Of a DNA stretch of 64,000 nt, positions 34,171 through 46,278 are shown one piece after another. The notes below the pieces were generated by a model, which was not told the DNA's origin, did not search any database, and saw nothing but the letters and a program-made list of their open reading frames with translations. Position numbers and translations under genes: made by a program. Origin of the DNA: Helicoverpa zea (Eukaryota; Arthropoda; Insecta; Lepidoptera; Noctuidae); NCBI RefSeq assembly GCF_022581195.2, contig NC_061455.1, positions 13,782,189 to 13,846,188 of the forward strand. The letters are read 5' to 3'. Each line of letters begins with the position of its first letter. The stretch's first letter is position 1.

Positions 34171-37100
34171 ATGCACCAGCCCTGCGCCAACGGCGCGCCG
34201 CCGCCGCACCACGTCAACGGCGACGCCGCGCCGCGCAACGGCGACCTGCAGCCTCCCGGCCTGCGCATGACTCAGACTGACCAGGAGATCGTGCGCCTCA
34301 TCGGTCAGCACCTGCTCTCTGTGGGACTCGAGTGAGTACCGCTGAGCGTTCACTCTTTTCCTTTGTTGCACGGTTCGCCTGCAGTCAGTCTCACTACAGC
34401 TGAGGTTGTTATCCAAAACTTTTGGAAACATGCAGCCATCTGACAGTGTTCCTGATGATGCCCATCGGAAGGTCTCGCTATCATCTGAGACACCACTACA
34501 AGCAAATTGAAAGTATGATAACACTGGATTATGTGGTAGTATCACAGCAAACTAATTGTTCTATTTGGACCATAGGCATATCTCTAACGACGGTGTAATG
34601 ACCTTTGCTTCTTTGAATGTGTATAAGGAAACAAGTCTCTTAGATTACTTTGTCAGATAATTTGATTAGAGTTGACTAGTCATGAACAAGTCTAAAACCA
34701 CTGACTGTAAACGTAAGTTGCTTTATTTGAACAATGACAAAAGTTAATTTGTTCCTAGACTTAATGGCATTGCTAAGTGTTAGCATCCAGCTCCTTTCTA
34801 TTTCTCAGGCATACAAAATATTCCCAATAAATCAAAATTATAAGTACTTATGGTACTATGCATAATTAATTCCTTTGTTCTAGCATACACAAACAATAGA
34901 ATCTGTATCATGCAATGTTTGTTGTAATACTTCAGATTACTCTAAACTCGGTGCATCTTAAGGCAGGTTCAATTTCCTAAACACATTTTTCTTAGTTGAG
35001 TTGAGCAAGGTAAACAAAGAACCTGCTTACCATTTCCTATTTGGCCATGTTAGGAACATGTTGTTTTGTGTCAACAAGTAGGCACATTCACATTCTATTG
35101 AATAATACTCAGTATTTACAAACAATAATAATTTATTTTAGCACAGTTAAACTATGTAGAGCATATTTGGAACTTGACTTGTGTCATTAAAGCCGGTAGA
35201 TATAATATTAGTAGGGATGAGTTGGATCATCCATACAACTATTATTATGGAATATTCTAAAAATATTGCTGATAATATTACAGGTTACTTAGCTTTTATC
35301 ATGGCTATTAGAAAACTATAATTTATTCATTATTTTCTATATTAGGCATATGTGTAAGTCGTTTTTTTGTTTATTTCATATATCCAGAACATGAATACAT
35401 ATAATCACTAGGTTTGGTATAATAAAGGCTCCCAAACTTCTCATGACCAATTTGAAATATATTTCACTGTTGGGAAGCTACACTCTTCCTGAGTAACAGA
35501 GGCTATATTTTATCTTGGTACGGGCAGTAATTCCTACTGGACACATGAAACTGTGGAAAAATGGATAGTTAATTATAAATCAATGCTAAGCTTTTTCTAT
35601 GATTTTATCATTATGAAAGCTGGAACAAAAACTGTCCATTGAATATTTCACAAGGTGTCTTGTCTTCCTACACAATAATCACAATTGTAAGATGGACACA
35701 GATATGTAAGATTTAGAAGCTTAGGATATTTAGAATATATAATTTAGAAGTTAGGGTAATCTGTAATAGGTTTGCGTGCATATTTTCACAGCAAAAAATA
35801 GCTGAAATCATGCTAAGTTTGTTGGAAACTTTAAATTTAAGTGCTGAAATAAATTCCTACATAAAAAAGTCCACATTAATGAAGTACATAATTAGTATTG
35901 TATGTTTAAAGTGCACACTAGTGACCTTTACCTGGTGTTTACCTATCATGTAACATGTCCATCTGACATGTTCACGTTTACATAACTTGTGGGTATCAAT
36001 ACAATATACTTGTGGTGAAGACTTGCTCTCCACACAGGCTCTTATCTCCTTATCAATTACCTATATTTATGTTGTTGTGTTTTTGATAAAGTGTATTTAA
36101 CTGACTTCTCATGTAATTCAGCCGACTCTACTGATTGGGCTACGTTGTTATCTTCTTAGTTAATTATATGTATCATAATGGTTGCATAGTATAATTATGA
36201 CATAGGTACCTAATCTTATTGTTGTGCTAGGCCAACACTTACGCAGTTATAATTTATAGTAAGTTTAGTCAGCATAATATAAGTTATTAAAGCTATAGCT
36301 TCATAGATATTAACTACAAAAATATCTAACATTAAATAGCTGCCCTTTCAATTATAACACTTGGATACTAAGTAATATTTCCGCACGTAATCTATAGTAC
36401 CTAAATGTGTTATAAATATTAACTAACTGCCTCTATACGATTGCGTAGGTGTTAACATTTCAACGTACTGTAGCAATCCAGTAATGGTAGCGTTCGCTTT
36501 GTGAAACATCACCATTAAATCGCGATTAGTTGATTACTTCGATACACCTACCACTTGAATATCTTGACTTCCTATAGTGGTAATCTGGTGAAATAATGAA
36601 AACATTTATAAATTACTTCCTTCTCGTACTTCGACGCCAAAATCTGATTTATGTAAAATATAGCTACTACATACTCTACATACTACATATTTGAATATTT
36701 ACTTTTTCTGTGAAAGGTCGAAGTTTATTTGTTATTTATTGTAGAACGGCGTTGAATGCTTTAGGCCTCTTGTACACACTTAAGCACGTGGGCGCATAGA
36801 AATGGCCGTGTCGCAAGCGCAGCGACCTCCAATGTTGCTGATGGTATCATTACTGCCAGTCGTAACAGGCTACCTGACCATTATCCTTCAATGTATATTT
36901 AAACGGCAGTAGCCCAATAGCTAGGCTTGGCATAAATGGAAATCTCGGAACAAAAATGTGTTGTAGGTACGTAAATGTGTAAGTGTGGCGTGTGTCGCAG
37001 ACGCAGCGCGGCGCTGCTGATGGAGGAGTCGGGGCTGCACCTGGAGCACCCGGCGGCGGCCACGTTCCGCCAGCACGTGCTCGCCGGCGACTGGGTGAAG

Positions 37101-40100
37101 GCGGACCACGACCTGCGCGCGCTGCACGACCTGCTGCGCGACTCGCCGCACGTCGACCCGCACAATCTCGCCGTCAGTACCCAGCTCATTTATATAATAC
37201 ATATGTAGTGAATAGAGAAATGATCCCCATAACTAGCCGGTGGCTTCTTGAGTCGTATCGGTCCATTTAGTCGGCGAATGTCCTCTGCTCCTTTGCCCTC
37301 TGCTGCACTAGCTATTAGAAGTCATTTCAGACTATCTGGGTCTCTTCTGACGGTGTGTCCGAAAAACATAAGGATTCTCTCCCGGCAGATAGCAGAAAGC
37401 GCGTTTTAATTTGCAGTCCTTGAGAATTGACTTATTGACTTTGTTCGACGTTTTGTCCATACGTAGCATCTTCTGCCAACACCATATTTCAAATATATGA
37501 ATCCTCGTGTACATATGGGCATTTAATGTCCCGGTTTGATAAACATAGAGGAATATCGAGAACATAAGCCTATATTAGTATCTTGTAACTAACACGAAGC
37601 TGTGCCGGTGTGCGCAGGAGATGAAGTTCGTGGTGCTGGAGCAGAAGTACCTGGAGCACCTGGAGGCGGGGCGCGTGCTGGACGCGCTGCACGTGCTGCG
37701 CAACGAGCTGACGCCGCTGCAGTACGACACGCCGCGCGTGCACCGGCTGTCGGCGCTCATGATGTGCGGCGACGCGCGCGAGCTGCAGGCGCGCGCGCAC
37801 TGGCCCGGCTCCGGCGCGCGCAGCCGCGGCGCCGTGCTGGCGCGCGTGCAGGCCGTGCTGCCGCCCGCGCTCATGATGGCGCCCGGCCGCCTGCGCGCGC
37901 TGCTGGCGCAGGCCGCGCTGCAGCAGGCGGCGCGCTGCCGCTTCCACGCCGCGCCGCGCCTCCCGGCCGACCCCGACGCCATCCCCTTCTCGCTGCTGGC
38001 CGACCACCACTGCTCCGCCGACCACTTCCCCATCCACTCGCTGCAGGTACCGCATTGCGCTGTCGACAGTTACGCTATGTGGAATTCGCAAGTCATGGCG
38101 TCAAGTAATACGTGTATAAATAACATCAGGTACTGAACGAGCACTGCGATGAGGTGTGGTACTGCAAGTGGTCGCCGGACGGCTCGCGCCTCGCCTCCGG
38201 CTCCAAGGACAACACCGTCATGATCTGGGACTTCGACCCCGTGGCCAAGCGCCTCACATTCAGGTAACATTTCTACGACTTTCAAAATTTTATAAAAAAG
38301 GAGTTATTGTGAACGGCATTCTTCAATTGGTTACTTGAAATTATGGTGAAATATAAAAAAGCCGTTTAGAATGATAGCAAGGTGATTTATATGGCAGGAA
38401 GTCGCTGGAGGGCCACACATACGGCGTGTCGTTCCTGGCGTGGAGCCCGGACGGACGCTACCTGATCGCGGCCGGCCCGGAGGACTGCCCCGACCTCTGG
38501 ATATGGAACATGGAGGTCAGTACGCTTCGACTTGCCGAGGGCATCGTGCTGCGCGCTGAGGATCGCTGCCATTAACAGGTCTTTGGCAGTAAACGTGTGA
38601 GCTATAGTCAAACCGAGGGTCGTTAATTAGATTCTTTCATTGAACTGTTATGTGGTAGTTCCTGCGAATAATTTGGAAGGTTCCCTAGAGAGGGTACATT
38701 CCTTGTGGCGGTATGTAGAGAGTAACGCTGAGGGCGGTTGCAGACGGAGACGCTGCACCTGAAGATGACGAACTCGCAGGACGACTCGCTGACGGCGGTG
38801 GCGTGGCACTCCAGCGGCGACAAGTTCGTGTGCGGCGGCGCCCGCGGACAGTTCTACCACTGCAGCCTCGACGTGAGTCTCTGTCATATATACTATACAC
38901 AGATCCTTGGTAGTAATCGAGAGCGTACACTCGTGTGGATCATACAAACCAATATCACAAACCAATTTTTGAGTAATTGAACGCCGTATGTTTGGTGGAA
39001 GTGTAGTTATCTGAGCAGCTCAACAGTAGTGACTGTTCCCATAGGGCACGCTGCTGAACAACTGGGACGGAGTGCGAGTGAACGCGCTGGCGTGCCGCAG
39101 CGGCTCGCGGCAGGTGCTGGCCGCCGACACGCACCACCGCGTGCGGGCGTACGACTTCACCGACCTGTCCGACACCAACCTGTGAGTGTACACACACACA
39201 CACACACCCTGACACACGCGGCGTGCCGCAGCGGCTCGCGGCAGGTGCTGGCCGCCGACACGCACCACCGCGTGCGGGCGTACGACTTCACCGACCTGTC
39301 CGACACCAACCTGTGAGTGTACACACACACACACACACCCTGACACACGCGGCGTGCCGCAGCGGCTCGCGGCAGGTGCTGGCCGCCGACACGCACCACC
39401 GCGTGCGGGCGTACGACTTCACCGACCTGTCCGACACCAACCTGTGAGTGTACACACACACACACACACCCTGACACACGCGGCGTGCCGCAGCGGCTCG
39501 CGGCAGGTGCTGGCCGCCGACACGCACCACCGCGTGCGGGCGTACGACTTCACCGACCTGTCCGACACCAACCTGTGAGTGTACACACACACACACACAC
39601 CCTGACACACGCGGCGTGCCGCAGCGGCTCGCGGCAGGTGCTGGCCGCCGACACGCACCACCGCGTGCGGGCGTACGACTTCACCGACCTGTCCGACACC
39701 AACCTGTGAGTGTACACACACACACACCCTGACACACGCGGCGTGCCGCAGCGGCTCGCGGCAGGTGCTGGCCGCGACACTTAATACACACCCCTCGACA
39801 TACACGCAGCCCGACAAACTCACACAAACAACCCGACAAATACACACTCATTCTCCTTAACCATATGCTTCTTCCTTGGCATGACTGTTTGCGTCAAGCT
39901 TGAATGTAAAGTGGTCCAGCTAACGCGAGTGATGTGGTGTTGCAGCATCCAGGAGGAGCACGCGGTGATGGCGATGACGCTGAACGCGGCCGACACACTG
40001 CTGCTGCTCAACGTCGCCAACCAGGGCGTGCATCTCTGGGACATCCGTACGTACAAGTCTTCATTTACTCAATTATTACCAGATTCCATTGAGTTCACGT

Positions 40101-41147
40101 TACGTTTAAACTAGCGACCCGCTTCGGTTTCACGAGATAGCTGTATTACTCCCACTCTTTAATGGATGTCATTATACATATACACTTTCCTCTCTTCGAT
40201 CTATTAAAAAAACCGCATCAAAATCCGTTGCGTACTTTTGAATATTTAAGCGTACAAAGCATAGGGACAGAAAAAAATACTTTTTATGCTATGTAGTGAT
40301 GAGGGAAATTTAGACGTGTGTAATGTTGGACGGTGCAGGAGCCCGAGCGCTGGTGCGGCGGTTCCGCGGGCTCAGTCAGGGACACTTCACCATACACGCG
40401 TGCTTCGGCGGCGCCCAGCAGGACTTCATCGCCTCCGGCAGCGAGGATAACAAGGTACTGCTTAACTATGATATGCATCTTACGTTATGTTATTTATTTA
40501 TTGATACATTTTAATCCAACTTGAATTATTTAGTTGAACTTCCTTATATAAATACAGTGTGTACGACGTATCTTGCGCGTATTCAAAGTTAACCTGGAGT
40601 GGATCTAGACCTTGTGAGCATATTCCATAGGATTTCAATCATATGATTGAAAATTCACATTGATCAATTTAATTATATGTATATAGGGAGATTACAGAGG
40701 GGTATTGAATATAAGGGAGTTTAAAAGGTGAGTTTATAAGGGGCTATATAGGTACAGTAAAAAGGGAGTACATAAAAAATGTTTTTGGGTAATCCTTAGT
40801 ACCCACTACAACAACTAGCTACTAAAGTTAACTTCTTAATCTAAAGAAGATTTAGAAGAATATATCGTCGTAGGCATGTGATAAATGAATATGAGTTCTA
40901 TGACTTTAAAATGACGTTTATTTTTGACAAGCTCTTTTTTATATATGTAGTATATTTTTTTTTATCATTGTGTTTGTTTCAGGTGTACATCTGGCACATA
41001 AACGGCGAGGAGCCGATCGCGGTGGTGTCGGGGCACACGCGCTGCGTGAACTGCGTGGCGTGGAACCCCGCGCACCCCGACGTGCTGGTGTCCGCCTCCG
41101 ACGACTACTCGCTGCGCCTCTGGGGGCCGCGCACGCACCAGTCCTAG
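34171..41147 (+). CDS. WDR26: WD repeat-containing protein 26 (CTLH/GID E3 ligase subunit)
   Basis: Ten exons: 34171-34331, 37001-37172, 37618-38046, 38130-38263, 38398-38515, 38744-38872, 39045-39181, 39946-40046, 40339-40454 and 40983-41147. The sum is 1662 nt, 553 aa. WDR26 (yeast Gid7) is a substrate-receptor or scaffold subunit of the CTLH/GID ubiquitin ligase. Residues about 33-65 form the LisH motif (IVRLIGQHLL). CTLH follows (FRQHVLAGDWVKADHDL, EMKFVVLEQKYLE). WD blades run from about residue 270, with SGSKDNTVMIWD, PDLWIWNME, GVHLWDIR, SGSEDNKVYIWH and SASDDYSLRLWG. All introns are GT-AG and phases agree. The ATG at 34171 is the first in frame, but the frame is open upstream. Intron 7 contains tandem copies of the exon 7 tail. 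Exons are extremely GC-rich against AT-rich introns. Intron 1 (2.7 kb) has only a diverged repeat. Confidence 0.94.
35408..35545 (+). repeat. Diverged CCCGCGG/TAATATTA repeat in WDR26 intron 1
   Basis: It shares the order TTTCAC..TTGGGAAGCTACA, GAGTAACAGAGGCTATATTT and GGTACGGGCAGTA with the better copies at 53542-53740 and 62059-62247, with many changes. The rest of intron 1 (34332-37000) shows nothing I recognise. Confidence 0.6.
39090..39781 (+). repeat. 131-bp tandem array duplicating the tail of WDR26 exon 7
   Basis: The unit starts GCGTGCCGCAGCGGCTCGCG and recurs at 39090 (inside exon 7), 39221, 39352, 39483, 39614 and 39741 (truncated). Spacing is 131 bp four times, then 127 bp owing to a shorter CA run. 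Each full unit contains 92 bp of exon 7, the donor CT|GTGAGT, a (CA)n tract and GACACACGCG. Copies appear identical apart from the last one. Confidence 0.97.
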
Positions 41148-43010
41148 TACACGGGTACGTCTGCCAACACGTGCCTTCAACTGCCACCCACTCGGAAGAT
41201 TGCTCGTCAGTCTTCCTAAACAACCATAAAGAACAGCTGGTGTTATTCTAGCCGTGTGATCAGAGGTTGAGTGAGTTTTAATTGTATGTGCAGGGTCGCG
41301 GTGTCCGCCGGGGCTGCCGTGCCACAACGCGTGGGCCCGCAAGGCGTCCGGCGAGTAGCGCCGCGTGGACTGTGTGACGCGGGCAGTGTGTAGTGTAGTG
41401 TGCCGCTGCTCCGTGCTCCTACCTTAGCGACGTATCACTCGCATTTCTATTGTACGGTATCGACTACTGAAATTGTGTAACTTTTATAGAATTTACTATG
41501 ACTGTAAATGAAAAGTAGCGCCGGTGTGGGCACCGACGTGAGGCAGGTCGGCTGTACGACAGTACGCCGCGTGGCGCGGGGACAGCCTCACGTGAGGTTG
41601 GACGGACGACGTCGATTCTAAGCTAGATGTAAGATTTGGAACGGATTACATATAAAATTATTAGCCACAGCTGTGGCAGCCATACAGAGTTATATGGATT
41701 GATTGATATTATATTATTTTAGGTCTAGAACCGTATACTTATATTTTTACGTTTTATAAAAATTACAAATTTATATTTACACTTCCGTCGCGAGTATCTA
41801 TAACTGATTGGTTTGGCGATATTAAGAGTATATTTTGGTTAGCATAGAAATTATTAAAATATTTATCAGTAAATTAAGGTTGGACTAATGTAAGGTAAGG
41901 TAGCGAGGCCGCAGTCCCCGCGCCGCCCACACCACTAGGGTAAATTATTTAAGTCTCTTCGGATAAATTAATTAAGACTTTGTTCTGCTCCCGTCACGCC
42001 GCGCGGCACGTTGCCGGCACGCTGTCGTCACGCGGTCGTCACGCGCGACACGCGTGCCGCTTGCATGCCGCGGCAGCACTGAGCAGGCATGACTGTAGCA
42101 AGCGGAGGATAATATTTTGTAGCGGTGACCGCTCACGGCTCTATTTTTATACCGACCACTGAATCTCTCGCGAGGTTGTGCACTTGACTCGGTCAGCTAG
42201 CACCGCAGCCGACCGACACGACGGCGACGACGCTCCTCACTGGTCGACAGCGAGACGCCCGACGAACACTATGTATAGCTCTATAAATATTTGTAAATGT
42301 GGGTTTCCTTGTTAGTTTATACATTCAATATAAAGTGTAATAATGCTTATTGGACAATGTGTGCGTTCGCTGTGCAGTAATGTATTTCGTGTGTAGGCGA
42401 GGGAACATATTCACATGCATAGTTTAGTTAGTCCACGTCCGACGCGAGTCGCTGTGTGCCGACTGCGCTGCGGCCGCTCCGACAGCCGCCGGCGTCACGC
42501 GCTCGGCCTGCGGGACCGCCGCGCAGACACGCTTGCGGGAATTTATGATCAGCCCTTTTTAACTTTTATTTTTGATTGATTTACTATATTTTTAGAGATA
42601 CTAATTATAGCTTTTGTAGTTCGCACATTGCCTCCCCCGCCCCCTCGGCAAACGCGACGCTTACATACGGTATGACGACTATGAGCTTTTTCATCGATTC
42701 GGAAGTCAAGGTATTTTACGTAGTATGTACTAAAGGATGATCATGTTACTCCCTCGTGTTGATGCGGCGGGTCCGGCGGGCGGCGGGGAGGCGGGGCGGC
42801 TGCGCGGCGTCCGGCGGAACCAAATATCAGGCAATAATGTCGTGCGTGTGTGTGTGCGTGTAGCAAGTACAAAGGTTGGAGTGTTCGGTTATTAACGATA
42901 TGGTATCTATAGACTTGTATCGGTCAGACGCGGCCCGGGGCACAGACCCCCATTTGAATTGTTAAAAATAAATAATTATTATATCAATAAATTTTTTATT
43001 GTAAACTAAT
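41148..43010 (+). other. WDR26 3' UTR with poly(A) signals
   Basis: No further coding sequence is seen after the stop. The stretch is mixed GC-rich/AT-rich and ends with AATAAA at 42967-42972 and 42986-42991, giving a 3' UTR of roughly 1.85 kb. The exact end is inferred. Sequence 43011-43540 shows nothing recognisable. Confidence 0.55.
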
Positions 43011-43544
43011 GTGTTGTTTCGATTTCATTGTGACACATATTTTTATAAATATATTTTTTATATTTTTGAACCTACATACATTCCTATTACATAAACATTC
43101 TATTTCCAGTTTATAATTAATTTTATGTGAATTTAATTATTTTCATTGTTACAAAGGGAACATTCAGCAAGCACCCAAGCTTCCATTGCTGTTAAGTCTC
43201 ATATGTCAGTCTTATGCAGAGCCAGCACATTTCTCACATTACTTCTATTCCACAAAATCCAAACACAATCTGTTACAAATATATACATAAAAAAGGAAAG
43301 AACAATAACTTATCAAGTGCAAAATAGCAGTTTGTCATAAAATCATTCATAAACTAAAGAATTGTAGAGTAAAATATGCAGTTATATAAAATTTCATCAA
43401 TAGCAGACAAAAGATAATCCCACTGAATTATTTTGTCTTATAATGAGGAAACATGTGAGTAAGTAGTATTTATACTTGAGTTGGGCAACAATCCAGTGTT
43501 TAGTGACATGCAACAAATTATATTGGGCTTGTGTTTAAACACCA

Positions 43545-44470
43545 CCCAAAAAAGTACCTATTTTACTACCAAAAAAATTCTAAACGGTTACCAAAATGGA
43601 TAAATGGTCACCAAATAACGTTTCCTAAAATATTATTCAATAAAACCATTTTTTCGTATTATTGACTACTAAAAAATATATGGACGCCTTTAAAATACAC
43701 TTTAGACCAAATATTATATATTGTCACTACTTAGATGTTACCAATTATGTAATACCATGACTTCTAATTTGGTCATTTTTGTTAGACAAAAAAAGCTAAC
43801 GATCGCTAGAATATTTCCCAAATACCAATTAATATACTGGGGTTCCCAAACGTACGTCGCTTATTTATTGTTATATGAATTTGGGTGTAACTCAGTATGT
43901 TTAAAATGTAAGCACGCAACATGCAGCAACATGGCTTCTGTCACGGCTCCGGCGCTGCGGGGCTCCGGCGGTCCCATGCGAGCTTATCGTCGCAGATGGT
44001 TTTCACGCTCACCACCGCAGCTTCGGCTTGCTGGCCGGCTCTGCCGGCCAGCCTCAGCCTCGTCGGCGAGCGTTAAAACTACCTGCGCCTCAGCTCGCAG
44101 GCCGCCTCGCCCCTCCGCGCCTACGCGGTTTTAAATTGCACTCTAGGGGTAGGGCAGACAAGATTACGTGGAGTCGGTTTTGCAGCGATTCGTTTTCGTC
44201 GACTAACTTTGATTTTTGGTATTAATATTAATCTTTGAGTTAGATAGAATTTGGTGACCATTAATCCATTTTGGGAACCAAAAATAATATTTGTGCGAGA
44301 TTTGCGATTTTTCTGATGTTATTTTTTTTTTTTTGGATCATAATATTATATACTTTAGTGCCCTTTTAATAAAGTCAATTTATTTTTTTTGGAGTTGTTT
44401 ATTTTATTTGGTGCCTCAGCTTAGATTCTTAAAAATATTTTTGGTGACCGTCTAAATTATACCCATTATA
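43545..44470. mobile_element. Unclassified repeat-like element with inverted motifs and a GC-rich core
   Basis: An AT-rich left part has GGTTACCAAAATGGATAAAT followed by GGTCACC (43583 onward). It is mirrored by GGTGACCATTAATCCATTTT followed by GGGAACC at 44250 onward on the right. Between them is an abrupt GC-rich block (about 43930-44135) rich in CGGC and GCCGGC. The arginine/serine-rich frame across the core looks like composition, not a gene. This may be a non-autonomous element; the superfamily is not identifiable. Confidence 0.4.
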
Positions 44471-44539
44471 TTGTGCCATGTCATTGTCTTACAAGAGCCC
44501 AGGCAGGTGATGAAGACCTACCCAGTTACCTATGAAAAA

Positions 44540-44571
44540 TTTATTGCAAGAGGCTCACAGATAATTTTATT
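44540..44571 (-). terminator. TRAPPC4 poly(A) signals
   Basis: Two AATAAA motifs on the minus strand (TTTATT at 44540-44545 and 44566-44571) lie about 115-150 bp after the TRAPPC4 stop codon. Confidence 0.5.
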
Positions 44572-44686
44572 ACAAAAGGTGCCAAGGCCCAAGTTGTAAA
44601 CAAAAAGTATCAATAAATAGTTTTAATAATCATAATTACAATTAACACTTAGTATAATATATTAACTATGACTACTATGAGTGTAA

Positions 44687-45908
44687 TTATAGATTGGCAG
44701 TGCCTGACTTCTCCACCAGCTCCAGCAGTGTGTGTAGAGAGGTGTCAAACAGTTCACATCTGATGGGCATCTCTAGTGAGTAGAAGGGGTTCTTGAGCGC
44801 ATAATCTGAATACAACTCATAGATTCTCTTTAGTACAACTTCTGCGCCCTGCATCATGGGGTCTGTCACTATGATGAACTTAACACCTGAAAAGAACAAC
44901 ACATTCAAGTATAAAGTACCAATAAAAAGTACTTTTTAGAGTGCATTGTAAAATGAGTTATTATAAACCAAACTAATATTATAAATGCGAAAGTAACTCT
45001 ATCTGTCTTTCTGTCTTTCTGTCTGTCTGTCTGTCTTTTCTTCACGCCTATACTACTGAACTGATTTGTGTGAAATTTGGTACAGACATAGTTTGAAACT
45101 TGAGAAAGGACATATGATAGTTTTTATTAAAAAAAATAAAATTATTCCAGACATATAGCGCCATCTATTGGTCAAACAAAAATCTGCTGGTAGTCACTAT
45201 TCCACGCGAACGAAGTTGCGGGCAAAAGCTAGTTGAAAATAAATGTATGTCACCTGTCAATGTCTGGAAGCAGGAGAGTTTGAATGTGTCTGCTGTGAGT
45301 GACTCAATGCCTGAGCACTTGGGCACAGGGCTCAGCTGGCTGGCAAGGGCAAACAGTGGGTAGAACATACTAGCTAATACTATCTTCTCATTTGTAGTGG
45401 CTCGGGCACGGCCAAACTTCAGACTAAGAGGGTAATTTTCCTGAAAATATTACAAGAGGACATTAACAATGTAGATGGGGATACAGGAGAAATTGAAATG
45501 AGTCTGTTTCACTAATCACTGAGGCAGGCAACACAGGTGTATTGTTACGTGTATTACCTTAGTTTCTATAATATCAAAGACGTCTCTGCCATCCTCAGTG
45601 GTGCGACCATTCACTGGCGTGCCGTTTACAGATAGCAGGACGTGTCCCACTGGAAATATCATACATTATCGTTATTTTCATAAGTAGACGAGTTTATATT
45701 CGTTTGATAGAGTCTTAAATAATCTTTACATACCATTTATACCGTCTCGTTGCCCAAAAGCAACAATAACTTTCTTATTTTCATACTGTAACTTGATGTC
45801 CAAGGGAAACCCAAAGGTTTTTTCTGCTTCCACACGGGGAATATTGTGGTCATAGTTAAATATAAGACCACCAGACTTGCTGACAATATAAACACCATAT
45901 ATAACCAT
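44687..45908 (-). CDS. TRAPPC4: Trafficking protein particle complex subunit 4
   Basis: Four exons (minus): 45908-45734, 45649-45558, 45440-45254 and 44886-44687. The sum is 654 nt, 217 aa, matching the family length. TRAPPC4 (yeast Trs23; Drosophila Trs23) is a core subunit of the TRAPP complexes that activate Rab1-type GTPases in ER-to-Golgi and autophagy traffic. It belongs to the longin-like sybindin fold. Conserved parts: N-terminal SGGLIFNYDHNIPRVEAEKT, AFGQRDGINVGH, VNGTPVNGR, NEKIVLASMFYPLFA and the C-terminal DYALKNPFYSLEMPIRCELF. Splice junctions are GT-AG with phases 1, 0, 1. Intron 3 contains a dispersed repeat. The start at 45908 is the family start (MVIYGVYIVSK). Confidence 0.96.
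44972..45234 (+). repeat. Dispersed repeat with (GTCT)n run in TRAPPC4 intron 3
   Basis: It starts ACTAATATTATAAATGCGAA, continues through a CTGT/CTTT simple run and GAAATTTGGTACAGACATAG, and ends GGGCAAAAGCTAG. This is a family I recognise as frequent in Lepidoptera. It is intronic and non-coding. Confidence 0.7.
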
Positions 45909-46205
45909 CTCGATGGTTTTTAAATTAGAATTTCATGAAATTAATAGTAATCAATAACAAATCAACATTCGACACCCACGACAGTCAACGTCTGTTCAAA
46001 ATCTATATCAATAAAAACTATGTCTTTCATAATACTTACCCAAATAGTATTTATAACAAAGTGTTTAGTTAAGTTTATGAAAAAATTGATGGATATCCTA
46101 TTTAAAATGAATGTATTATATTTTTTACAATTAATTTACAGTACATTTTTTATTCAGTGCTTCATTGTAAAAAAGGAAATATCGGAGTTTTTGAACACGC
46201 TCCTC

Positions 46206-46253
46206 ACTGACAGTGACAGTGACAAGTGACAAAATTTGTTACTTGTCACTGTC
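46206..46253. repeat. Short hairpin-forming palindrome
   Basis: GTGACAGTGACAAGT pairs with ACTTGTCACTGTCAC across a short AT-rich loop. It lies just upstream (left) of hAT-like copy 2 and near the TRAPPC4 promoter side. Confidence 0.7.
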
Positions 46254-46278
46254 ACAAATTTAATTTGTGACGACTAAC

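Noticed and set aside
37570..38108. Long open frames on both strands over WDR26 exon 3
   Set aside because: They are Arg/Ala-rich shadow frames of a very GC-rich exon; the plus-strand frame with CTLH and LisH homology is the real one.
39090..39781. Regular repeats as a possible CRISPR array
   Set aside because: Units are identical tandem copies of exon and intron sequence without unique spacers, in a eukaryotic genome.
39419..39847. 142-aa minus-strand frame with repeated VCVCVHSQV segments
   Set aside because: Antisense product of the 131-bp tandem array and its CA runs, with no independent support.
43721..44134. 137-aa frame with Arg/Ser-rich end as a gene
   Set aside because: The frame crosses from AT-rich to GC-rich sequence of a repeat-like element and shows no domain or splice structure.
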